NCBI RefSeq assembly: GCF_007625115.1
Contig: NZ_VMNH01000034.1
Coordinates: forward strand, 1-64,000
Reading direction: 5' to 3'
Origin: Sedimenticola selenatireducens
GTDB lineage: Bacteria; Pseudomonadota; Gammaproteobacteria; Chromatiales; Chromatiaceae
DNA: 64,000 nucleotides
Shown: one piece after another, positions 8,128-17,000 of the stretch
Numbering within the stretch: position 1 is the first letter of the stretch
How the letters are laid out: each line of letters begins with the position of its first letter
Translations under genes and position numbers: made by a program
The notes under the pieces: model-generated
Told to the model about the DNA's origin: nothing
Database searches by the model: none
Seen by the model: only the letters and a program-made list of their open reading frames with translations

Positions 8128-9315
8128 GTGATATTTGACCATCAGGATCATTTCTTCGAACTTGTTGATGCACTTTCGGCGATAAGGGTACTCGCTCGAC
8201 TGCCAATAGAGGAGGTGGCAGAGAAGGACTTTTTACGCCAATCCCTTGATGCACTCATGGCGCATCAAAACTTAGGCCAGTGCTCAATCTTTACTGCAGA
8301 AGAGGGGTTGCTTCAGTGCGCAGTGGGAGCAGGTGTTGACACCTTTGGGGGTGATGGGGTGTCCCATCAGGCAGAATCCGTCGAGAGTATGCGGTTTGTG
8401 CTTGGAGAGGGCATCATGGGTCTGGCTTATCAGACCGGGCAGATCCAATACTGTCGAAATTGTAAAACTGATCCCCGCTTCAAACCCTTTGTGAGAAGGG
8501 CACTGTTTTATGGTGATGGATCGCTACTGTCGATCCCCGTGATTTCTGGAGAACAGGTACTAGGTGTTCTCAATGTTTCGCACCATTTACCGGAGTTTTT
8601 TGAAACCTGGCATCAACACTTTCTTGTGCTGTTTGCCAATACATTGGGCCGTCTGCTACACCTGCATCGGATGATTCATGCACTGGGAGACGAGGTCGCC
8701 GTACGTACCCAATCGTTGGAGCAAGCACTTGAAGAGTCCGATGCATTAAGAAATCGCTACCAGCAATTGTCCATCAAGGATGAACTGACCGGTTTGTATA
8801 ATCGCCGTTACTTTTTTGCAGAGGGTGAGGCGATGCTAGCGCGGGCTGTCCGCTACGAATCGCCTTTGAGTTTGCTGTTGATCGATGTCGATCATTTCAA
8901 GCGGGTGAACGATACCTGGGGGCATACTGTTGGGGATCAGGTGTTATGCCATATTGCGGATACTTTACTCAGTGAGGCCCGGACAGGCGATCTGGTCGCG
9001 CGCTTGGGGGGAGAGGAATTTGTGCTGATTCTGCCTAATACCGCATCGGAGGGTCTGGATATGATGGCAAATCGGATCCAAGAGCAGATCGCCAGTATGG
9101 GTTTTGGAATTGTCGATCAATCGATCGATTTGACCGTCAGTATAGGGATGACTGAGCTCGGGGCGCGTACGTCTACAGAGTTGCGTGTTCAGTTGGAGCA
9201 ACTGTATCACGAGGCGGATCTGGCCATGTATCAATGTAAGTTGAATGGTCGCAATCGCCGAATGTTTTTTTCACGAGAGATGGACCAGATTGAACGTATG
9301 CCTTCTGGCGTCTGA
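8128..9315 (+). CDS. GAF-GGDEF diguanylate cyclase
   Basis: A protein of about 395 residues with an N-terminal GAF sensor domain (about 20-190), a short coiled-coil linker (VRTQSLEQALEESDALRNRY) and a C-terminal GGDEF domain. The active site is GGEEF (294-298), so it should make c-di-GMP from two GTP. An RxxD product-inhibition site (RTGD, 285-288) lies five residues before it. GTG at 8128 is taken as the start. An in-frame ATG at 8071 would overlap the HDOD gene by 35 bases and add an odd tryptophan-rich leader. The start is uncertain. The two genes are transcribed together. Confidence 0.87.
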   Translation: MIFDHQDHFFELVDALSAIRVLARLPIEEVAEKDFLRQSLDALMAHQNLGQCSIFTAEEGLLQCAVGAGVDTFGGDGVSHQAESVESMRFVLGEGIMGLAYQTGQIQYCRNCKTDPRFKPFVRRALFYGDGSLLSIPVISGEQVLGVLNVSHHLPEFFETWHQHFLVLFANTLGRLLHLHRMIHALGDEVAVRTQSLEQALEESDALRNRYQQLSIKDELTGLYNRRYFFAEGEAMLARAVRYESPLSLLLIDVDHFKRVNDTWGHTVGDQVLCHIADTLLSEARTGDLVARLGGEEFVLILPNTASEGLDMMANRIQEQIASMGFGIVDQSIDLTVSIGMTELGARTSTELRVQLEQLYHEADLAMYQCKLNGRNRRMFFSREMDQIERMPSGV

Positions 9316-9341
9316 TTGGAGTAGGTTAGATTCGTGTCAAT

Positions 9342-10271
9342 CTAAATCTGTTCTCGGTTCCTCTGATGCTCCTCGTTGACCTCCCATAACCACGCGGCAC
9401 CTCTGACACCACTGGAATCACCATGTGCCGGTGGTAATAGCTGGGTGCTAACCACATCAGAGAAGATGTAGCGCGACCAGAGGGTAGGAATATTCTGGTA
9501 CAGTCTAGTGAGGTTTGATAAGCCCCCGCCTAGGACAATCATCGTTGGATCGATGATATTAATCACGCTGGCAAGGCTGCGCGCGAGGCGGTCTTCATAG
9601 AGGGCCATCACCTCTTCTGCTGCGGTTTCCTTCGCTGTAAGCCGATCGGCGAAATCTTCTCCGGTAATCTGCATGCCCGTTGTCTGGTAGTACTGTCCAC
9701 ACAATCCGGTTCCGGACAGGAACGTTTCGATGCAACCTCTTTTGCCACAGTAGCAGGGTGCCCCGGGTAATTCGCTGGGTGTGGGCCAGGGGAGTGGGTT
9801 GTGTCCCCACTCGCCGGCGATTCTGTTTGCCCCAATGAATAGCTGTCCCCGGATGACAATGCCAGCGCCAGTCCCGGTGCCAATGATTACGCCAAATACT
9901 GAATCTGCACCCGCAGCGACCCCGTCGGTAGCTTCTGAAAGGGCAAAGCAGTCGGCATCGTTGGCGATTCGGATGGGCCGCTGCAATAGGCGTTCAATAT
10001 CTTCCTGCAGCGGTTTGCCATTCAGGCAGGTTGAGTTGGCGTTGCGTATCAACCCTGTAGCCGGGGAGGCAGAGCCAGGTGTACCAATGCCGATACTTCC
10101 AGATTGCCCTGTCTCCTCTTCAATCGCTTGGACAAGTCCACTCAATGCCTCGAGTGTGGCCTGATAGTCCCCCGCTGGTGTCGGTATTCGTCTCTGATAT
10201 AGACAATTACCCTGAGGGTCCAGGGCAATTGCCGCTATCTTAGTGCCGCCGAGGTCAATCCCGATACGCAT
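9342..10271 (-). CDS. mak: ROK-family sugar kinase, Mak-type fructokinase
   Basis: A 309-residue ROK kinase. The N-terminal phosphate-binding motif MRIGIDLGGTKIAAIALD, the central IANDADCFALSEA, GVIIGTGTGAGIV, the sugar-binding GEWGHNPLPW and the zinc-binding CYCGKRGCIETFLSGTGL are all present. The overall pattern is closest to E. coli Mak (YajF), which phosphorylates fructose and related hexoses, but the exact sugar cannot be fixed from sequence. It starts 16 bases after the stop of the dynamin-like GTPase gene on the same strand, so the two share a transcript. Confidence 0.85.
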   Translation of the reverse strand: MRIGIDLGGTKIAAIALDPQGNCLYQRRIPTPAGDYQATLEALSGLVQAIEEETGQSGSIGIGTPGSASPATGLIRNANSTCLNGKPLQEDIERLLQRPIRIANDADCFALSEATDGVAAGADSVFGVIIGTGTGAGIVIRGQLFIGANRIAGEWGHNPLPWPTPSELPGAPCYCGKRGCIETFLSGTGLCGQYYQTTGMQITGEDFADRLTAKETAAEEVMALYEDRLARSLASVINIIDPTMIVLGGGLSNLTRLYQNIPTLWSRYIFSDVVSTQLLPPAHGDSSGVRGAAWLWEVNEEHQRNREQI

Positions 10272-10287
10272 CGCTTACTTGAGTTGA

Positions 10288-11823
10288 TCAGGATTGATTC
10301 GCAGTAACGGTTTCCATGACCTCTGCATCGGCCTGTTTCTCTCTTGCAGGGGCTTGGTGTCCCATCTCGCTGAGGCTGAATGTCTCCTCGCCAGAGGGGT
10401 TGGTGAAGCGATCATTCAGGGACTGGACATAGTTGTCGGCGTCCTCTTTGACTTGCGTCAGTCGCTTTTTAGCGCCACGTCCCCAGCCTGCAGGTGATGT
10501 GCTGAAAATGCTGCGCCACGGTTTGGTGTTACGCAAAAAGGCATTGGCCAGATTGCCTCGAATGGCTAAGTGAGCGGACTGCTTTCTCAATCGTCTTAGC
10601 AGACTGCGAGCGGAGAGGGCGCGAATAACAAAATGAAGCCCCAAAATGACAGCCACGATGCCAACGCCAGAACTTATCTGTGCGACAGGGTTTGTCATTA
10701 ATGAATCTAGCCAAGGTGGAGCGAAGCGGAAGCCCTCCCAGTAACCCAGGTTAATTGTGATGCCAATCAGTGCGATCAGGAGAAGGCTGAAGGCGACTGC
10801 ATCACCCCATAGCACCCGCCGTTTCCATCTTGAAACGGCCTCACTGATGGCGGGTATGGCGCGCTCTTCAATATCGCGCGCGGTGCGCTCGAGTACGCCC
10901 ACAATACGATAGGCGCGCTCGATCTCTACCTCATGCATCCGGTTGTGGATCTCCTCCAAATCGGCATCGCGCTTTCTTTCAAAGCGTTGACGAAGGTTGT
11001 CATCGGCGATGGGGACTGCTGCTTCCGGGTTGTAAATCGTATAAAAACGGCCCGCCGTGAGTCCGCGCTCACCCAGTGCCCGTTGCCAGGCAGCAACTAC
11101 TTCTTCAGGATTATCTTCGCGTGCAGCAGAATCGATCTGGTTGAGTATGTAGAGGAACTTGCCAGCATCGTTTCGGTTGATGGTGTTGCTGACCAGGTGA
11201 TCCAGTGTGTCGTGCATCGCACCGGGCTCAGGATGGCGCGCATCGAAGAAGACCAGGACCAGATCGGAGAGATCGATAATGTGATCGGTAATCTTCAGGG
11301 TTGAGGTGCGTTGTGCATCCGCATCAAATCCCGGAGAATCTATCAATATTTTGCCCCTGAGTTGCTCACTTGGACAGGTTTTCAACTGCAGGTAAGAATC
11401 GATCCGTTGGCCTTCTCCCTTCGCTACAAGTTCGATATCCTCACTCATTTGATAGAAGGGGAAGCGGGGGTCAGAGTCCAGGGCCACACCAGGAAGGGCA
11501 TGGGCTGTTTTTTCTCGGCTATAGCAGGTGACAGTAAATTTATCATCGACTGCTTGATTGCCCGTCCGCTGGAGTTTGTATCCCAGATAGTGATTGATGA
11601 AGGTGGATTTGCCTGATGAGAAGGTGCCGAGTACTGAAATCAATGGCCACCACGGAATTTGCGTGGCATAGGATTCATCGGTATCAAGCAGGCCGGTACG
11701 GTAGGCGATGCGGTCCAGTTTTTTAAAGCTCTGGACAGTTTTGAGGAGTACGGGATTCTCCTGTTCGAGATGAGTCTCAAGATGTTTCAGGCGTCCCTCG
11801 ATGAGTCTTCCTGCCGTGTTCAT
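10288..11823 (-). CDS. Dynamin-like GTPase with two membrane segments
   Basis: A 511-residue protein. The G domain (about 55-270) carries the P-loop GTFSSGKS (66-73), a G3 DSPG (162-165) and a G4 NQID. It is followed by helices and two hydrophobic segments near residues 340-360 and 383-400, then a basic stretch and a charged tail. Dynamin-family proteins bind or remodel membranes. Bacterial members act in membrane maintenance, vesicle formation or phage defence, and this one cannot be placed further. A CAGGAGC ribosome site precedes the ATG. It is first in a two-gene unit with the sugar kinase, an unusual pairing. Confidence 0.82.
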   Translation of the reverse strand: MNTAGRLIEGRLKHLETHLEQENPVLLKTVQSFKKLDRIAYRTGLLDTDESYATQIPWWPLISVLGTFSSGKSTFINHYLGYKLQRTGNQAVDDKFTVTCYSREKTAHALPGVALDSDPRFPFYQMSEDIELVAKGEGQRIDSYLQLKTCPSEQLRGKILIDSPGFDADAQRTSTLKITDHIIDLSDLVLVFFDARHPEPGAMHDTLDHLVSNTINRNDAGKFLYILNQIDSAAREDNPEEVVAAWQRALGERGLTAGRFYTIYNPEAAVPIADDNLRQRFERKRDADLEEIHNRMHEVEIERAYRIVGVLERTARDIEERAIPAISEAVSRWKRRVLWGDAVAFSLLLIALIGITINLGYWEGFRFAPPWLDSLMTNPVAQISSGVGIVAVILGLHFVIRALSARSLLRRLRKQSAHLAIRGNLANAFLRNTKPWRSIFSTSPAGWGRGAKKRLTQVKEDADNYVQSLNDRFTNPSGEETFSLSEMGHQAPAREKQADAEVMETVTANQS

Positions 11824-12208
11824 GAACTGCTCCTGATGTCTGAAAAGGGTTGCTGAGTTCGATTTTTTTGCCCTAGATCAGCATTACCCTAAAAGATTAT
11901 ATACACCATACTAACGCGCCAGGGCGGCGGGTGGTAGTCTGTAGCTGTTGGTAGACCATGGCGAAATTACGACCCAAGGCAACTGCTTTTTGCTGGTTCG
12001 CGAGTTCGCAGGGTCGAGTTGCACCTAGAAAAAAGTGTATTTGGCCAAATACTTATAGATGTTTGGCTGTGATGATGTGTCTTTATAAATATTGCATTAT
12101 ATGAGTATATAAGAGATACTTAATAAACTATTAAACCTGTTTTTTCAAACCGTTTAATCATTGATCGGATCAATGACTCTAAACATACAATAAGAGTGGG
12201 AGATAAAC
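11824..12208. other. 385-base intergenic region
   Basis: No plausible gene is visible on either strand. The part after 12040 is A/T-rich and holds the palindrome at 12158-12176. The region probably contains the promoters of the two flanking divergent genes. Confidence 0.6.
12158..12176. promoter_or_regulatory. 19-base palindrome upstream of the SCP2-like gene
   Basis: TCATTGATC-G-GATCAATGA is a perfect 9-bp inverted repeat with a one-base centre, ending 32 bases before the next ATG. It contains TTGAT and ATCAA half-sites with a 3-base spacer instead of the 4 needed for FNR/DNR, so it is more likely another regulator's operator. Confidence 0.5.
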
Positions 12209-12604
12209 ATGGCTGAACTGTTTTCTGAAGAGTGGATGCAGAGTTTCATGACCCAGTGGAATGCTGAGTCTGAATTAGTTGGAGCGCTGGAGCAGATCGG
12301 TTTTGGGAGTGTGATCGGATACGGGTTTGAGGGCGAAGATGCTCCCCGTGGCGTGATCACGGTCGAGAATGGTAAGGCCGTCGCAGCCGGAGCCTATAAT
12401 GGTGAAAATCTTAATTGGGATATCCGTTGCAGCGATGCCCAATGGAAAAAGTGGATCAGCAAACCGCCTGGCATGATGGGGCTTGGTATGGCGTTCACTT
12501 CAGGGAAAATGAAGTTCAAAGTAGGTGATTACGGTTCTATGCTCAAAGATCCACGCATGGCAGGGCCCTTTATTAAGAGCTTCTCTGTGATGGGTAGGGC
12601 TTAA
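12209..12604 (+). CDS. SCP2-like sterol/lipid-binding domain protein
   Basis: A 131-residue soluble protein with the SCP2 pattern: an N-terminal helix (SEEWMQSFMTQWN), a beta-sheet with GVITVENGKAVAAG, a WDIRCSDAQWKKWI strand-helix, and GLGMAFTSGKMKFKVGDYGSML, equivalent to the GKLKIKGD signature of SCP2 proteins. These bind acyl chains or other hydrophobic ligands. The ligand here is unknown. It stands alone, 241 bases before the RND adaptor gene and on the same strand, so a link to envelope lipid handling is possible but speculative. GTGGGAGA before the ATG is a good ribosome site. Confidence 0.75.
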   Translation: MAELFSEEWMQSFMTQWNAESELVGALEQIGFGSVIGYGFEGEDAPRGVITVENGKAVAAGAYNGENLNWDIRCSDAQWKKWISKPPGMMGLGMAFTSGKMKFKVGDYGSMLKDPRMAGPFIKSFSVMGRA

Positions 12605-12658
12605 AGTCGGGTGTGAGCCCGGTAGCCACAGTTTTTGAGTGACATGAAGTGATAGGCA

Positions 12659-12684
12659 GCCACCCCGATGGACTCTGGGGTGGC
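12659..12684 (+). other. Stem-loop between SCP2-like and RND adaptor genes
   Basis: GCCACCCC and GGGGTGGC form a perfect 8-bp stem around a 10-base loop. No U-tract follows, so it is not a standard intrinsic terminator. It could stabilise the upstream mRNA end. Confidence 0.45.
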
Positions 12685-12845
12685 CGCTACAACTGTAACC
12701 TTAGCTATACAGAGATGAATTGTTTGGGCGCGATGCTGAAAGAGACGCCTGAGTATCTGAGAGTACCCTGCTCTTTGTTTGTCGTGGTAAAGTCAGCAGG
12801 GTGGTATATCAATAGCAGTTCTTAATCAGCGGGATAATTATAACA

Positions 12846-13997
12846 ATGGGTATCCAGATCCATGCGATTACGCTGGCGGCAGCACTGACTGTCGCTTCAG
12901 CCATACCTCTAACTGTTTGGGCAGAGGGTGACGCAGATTACTTCACCGTCCAGCAGGCACAAGGGGCTTCAACCGTCTCTCTAGGTGGAACCGTCATCCC
13001 TTATAAGGAAGTTACCCTATCTGCACAGGTGCCTGGGCGGGTCAAACACCTTGCTGGTATTGAGGGAGATACCTTTGAAAAGGGTACTTTGCTGGTAGCT
13101 TTAGATGATTCGGAGTTGTTGGCTAAGCGCAACTCTGCGCTAGCTCAGCTCGCAACGGCCGATGCGCAGATGCGTGCCGCAGGGGTGCAGTACAACAGGG
13201 AGCTATGGTCTCCGCAATCCAAACAATCGATGGGGGGCATGGGGCTGCCGAATCTGTTTGATCAGATGTTTACCCGTCCCATGGAGGGCATGTCTGGAAC
13301 CCGGAATCAAGGGGTTGAGAGACGCGCTGACCTCTACAATTCCGGGGTACAGATTACCCAGGCACAAAATGCCATCCTTGCTGCTCAGTCACAGATCCAG
13401 GCCATTGATGCCAAGTTGCGTGATGCGATCAGTTTGGCTCCATTTGATGGGGTTATTCTGAAAAAACATGTAGAAGTGGGTGACACCATGCAGCCAGGCC
13501 AGCCGCTGCTGGTCTACGCGGATGTGGAATATCTGCAGATCATGGTGGATGTTCCCGCCAGACTTCGCCCCAGCCTTTACGAGCAGATGATGCTTCAGGC
13601 TGAACTCGATGTAACCGGACAGGTGGTCCCTGTGCGGGTTGCCCAGATTTTTCCAACGGCTGATTCTCAGCGTCACACGGTAAAAATTAAGTTTGACTTG
13701 CCCCAAGGTGTCTCTGCTCCGGGCATGTATGTGAAGGTGCGGGTGCCGGATATGACGGCTCCTGCCAGGAATCACCCTGTCATTCCATCGACGGCCATCC
13801 GTTATAACGGCAGCCTTCCTGGTGTCTATGTGCAGGGCAAAAATAATCGCCCTGAGCTGCGACTGATCCGCGTGGGAGAGAGCCTGGATAATGGTTATGT
13901 CAGTGTCCTTTCCGGGCTTAGTTCTGGCGAGAGGGTTTTGCGTAACCCGGCGAACGGTGTCGCTTCCGGTTGGGCAAGTTCGGCCGAGAAGCGCTGA
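12846..13997 (+). CDS. RND efflux periplasmic adaptor (HlyD/AcrA family)
   Basis: A 383-residue exported adaptor with a signal peptide (cleavage after about residue 26, TVWA). A barrel-sandwich start (LGGTVIPYKEVTLSAQVPGRVKHLAG) and a lipoyl-like half (LAPFDGVILKKHVEVGDTMQPGQPLLVYAD) flank a helical hairpin (about 95-190). A beta-barrel and membrane-proximal domain follow. It links the inner-membrane pump to an outer-membrane channel. There is no N-terminal lipobox cysteine. It directly precedes the RND pump gene (78 bases). No TolC-like gene occurs nearby. Confidence 0.9.
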   Translation: MGIQIHAITLAAALTVASAIPLTVWAEGDADYFTVQQAQGASTVSLGGTVIPYKEVTLSAQVPGRVKHLAGIEGDTFEKGTLLVALDDSELLAKRNSALAQLATADAQMRAAGVQYNRELWSPQSKQSMGGMGLPNLFDQMFTRPMEGMSGTRNQGVERRADLYNSGVQITQAQNAILAAQSQIQAIDAKLRDAISLAPFDGVILKKHVEVGDTMQPGQPLLVYADVEYLQIMVDVPARLRPSLYEQMMLQAELDVTGQVVPVRVAQIFPTADSQRHTVKIKFDLPQGVSAPGMYVKVRVPDMTAPARNHPVIPSTAIRYNGSLPGVYVQGKNNRPELRLIRVGESLDNGYVSVLSGLSSGERVLRNPANGVASGWASSAEKR

Positions 13998-14075
13998 GTG
14001 AATGAGTGTGGCTGCCTGTCACACATCCTCATTATCCCCCAACTCCTGTCATGCAGCTGCAACCAAGTGTGAATA

Positions 14076-17000
14076 ATGATGAATCAGGAAGAAAAAAAAG
14101 AAGATCTGAATGAGGTGCAGTTAACCGATGACCAACTAGGTCTTGCTGGTCGTACCGCGCGCTTCTTCATTAACTCCCCGCTTTCACCCCTGTTTTTTAT
14201 CTCCATGATGCTCATGGGGCTGCTGGGCCTGATGATGACGCCGCGACAGGAAGATCCGCAGATCTCTGTCCCGATGGTCGACATCTTCGTGAATTATACG
14301 GGTGCCTCTGCCGACCAGGTTTCCAATCTTGCCATTGAGCCGCTTGAACGGATCATGAGCGAGATCGATGGTGTAAAACATGTCTACTCAGCCTCGCAGC
14401 GTGGCATGGGTATCGTTACCATCGAGTTTGATGTTGGCGAACAGATGGGGCCTTCACTGGTTAAGGTGAACGACAAGCTTGACTCGAATATGGACAAGAT
14501 TCCCCCAGGCGTCTCTCCTCCACTGGTTAAAGCAAAAGGTATTGATGACGTCCCTGTTGTAAACATTACGCTCTGGTCAAAGGACCTTGACGGTAATGGT
14601 GTGCCGGATGTGGATGATGGTCAGCTACGCATGTTGGCCCATGATGTATTGCAGAGTGTGAAAGAGATCCCCGATACCGGTAATGGGTTTGTTGTCGGTG
14701 GACGTGCCGAACAAGTCACCATTGAAGTATCACCTGAGAGACTGTCCGGTTACGGCATCAGTCTTGATCAGGTAGCGAATCGAATTCAGACCTCAAACAG
14801 CGAGCAGCAGGCGGGTGGTGTTGAGTCGGGCAATACCCGGCTGACGGTAATGACAGGTGCCTTTTTAAAGACGACGGATGACATCAGCCGGCTTGTAATT
14901 GGTACCCACAATGACGTTCCTGTCTATGTTCATGATGTTGCCCGGGTAGTACAGGGGCCTGAAGATGCCAGTCAATTGGTGGCGTATTACACCGGTCCTG
15001 CAGGTGATCATGCCCAGCCAGCCAGCGGTATTCCCGCCGTCACCATAGCGGTCGCCAAGAAACCAGGCGTGAATGGTGTGACCGTGGCGAGTGCCATTCT
15101 TGAGCGGGTTGAGATGTTAAAGGGTATCCGTATCCCTTCAAATGTTGAAGTAAGCATTACCCGGAACTACGGTGAAACCGCTGAGGATAAAGTTAATGAA
15201 CTGATCTTTAAGCTGTTTGTTGCGACCGGCTTTGTGTTCTTGTTGGTACTGTTTGCCTTCCGTGCTTTGCGCCCTGCAATTGTTGTCGTGCTGGTTATTC
15301 CCGTTGTATTGCTAATGACTATTTTCTCCGCCTGGGTGGGTGGTTACACCATCGACCGGGTAAGTTTGTTTGCCCTGATCTTCTCTATTGGTATCTTGGT
15401 GGATGATGCCATCGTGGTGGTGGAGAATATCTATCGTCGCTGGCTGGAGAGCGGTAAAACCGATATTAATACGGCGGTAGATGCTGTTCGCGAGGTTGGA
15501 AATCCAACCATTTTGGCGACCTTCACGGTCATCGCCGCCCTGCTGCCAATGGGTTTCGTCAGCGGCATGATGGGCCCTTACATGGAGCCGATTCCCGCGT
15601 TGGGTTCTGCGGCCATGCTGATCTCCCTGTTTGCGGCCTTTGTATTCACCCCCTGGCTGGCGATTTCACGTTGGTTGCGGCCGAGCATGGCCTACCTCGA
15701 GGTAGCCGAAGAGCGGGAAAAAGTGGGTACTGAACGACTGGCCCGCTTCTATGAAAAAATATTGACCCCGCTGATCCAGTCTTCGACCAAGCGCGTCATA
15801 TTCCGGGTAGTGCTATGGGGTGCCTTCTTCTTCGCCTGTTCCATGTTCTACACCAAATGGGTTGCGGTTAAGATGTTGCCGCTCGATAACAAGCCCGAGT
15901 TCTCAGTAGTGCTGGACATGCCTGAAGGGACGGCATTGCCTGTGACGGCCAACCTGGCGCATCAGATTGCGGAGAATCTACGGCAGATGCCAGAGGTGAC
16001 TGCACTGCAAGTGTATGCCGGTACGGCCCGACCATTTGATTTCAATGGCATGGTCCGCCACTACTACCTGCGTCAGGATCCCTGGCATGCGGAAGTTCAA
16101 GTTCAGTTATTGCACAAGAGTGAACGCAAGCGGACCAGTCATGAAATTGCCGTAGCCGCCCGCGAAGTTGTTAAAGGGTTGGTGGGGGATAGCAATGCAA
16201 AATTTGCGGTGGTAGAGATGCCGCCCGGCCCACCGGTATTGCAGTCAGTGGTGGCCGAAGTCCATGGTCCAACGCCCGAGATACGTCGCCAGCTGGCTGC
16301 TGATCTGACCACCATTTTTGAGCAGGCCGAGAGTCTGGTTGATGTCGATAACTACATGCGCGGTAGCTATGAGTATTGGCTATTCAAGGTCGATACGGAA
16401 AAGGCGGTAAGACGGGGGATCTCGGTTGATGCGATCAATAGAAATCTGTCTATGGCGCTTGGCGGTATGCGTCTTGGTGATGTGAAGCAGAAGGCGGGAC
16501 ATGAGCCGGTTAACATTGTTATTCAGGTGCCCTTGGCTGAGCGTTCACAGATCAATCGTCTTGGGGATCTGCCCATCATGTCAAAGAATGGTGTCACATT
16601 GCCACTGAGGGAGTTGGGTGCTTTCGAGCGCATGCAGGAAGAACCAATTATTTACCACAAGGATCTGCGGTCGGTTGAGTATGTCGTGGCCGATGTGGGT
16701 GGTGAATTGGCCGCTCCCGTCTATGGTATGTTCCAGGTCCAAGATATACTCGCTGCCGATTATATTGCACCCGATGGTGTGGCGGTGGATGCCTTCTGGT
16801 TCAAACCGCCAGCGGACGACAATCAGTCCAGTATTGAGTGGACGGGTGAATGGACTGTTACCTTTGAAACCTTCAGGGATATGGGCGCTGCATTTATGGT
16901 CGCCTTGGTGTTGATTTATATTCTGGTGGTGTGGGAGTTTGGTAATTTCCGAATTCCGGCTTTGATTATGGCGCCAATACCGCTGACCCTGCTGGGTATT

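Noticed and set aside
12161-12173. A third FNR/DNR box before the SCP2-like gene
   Set aside because: The half-sites are separated by 3 bases, not 4, so the dyad does not fit the consensus.
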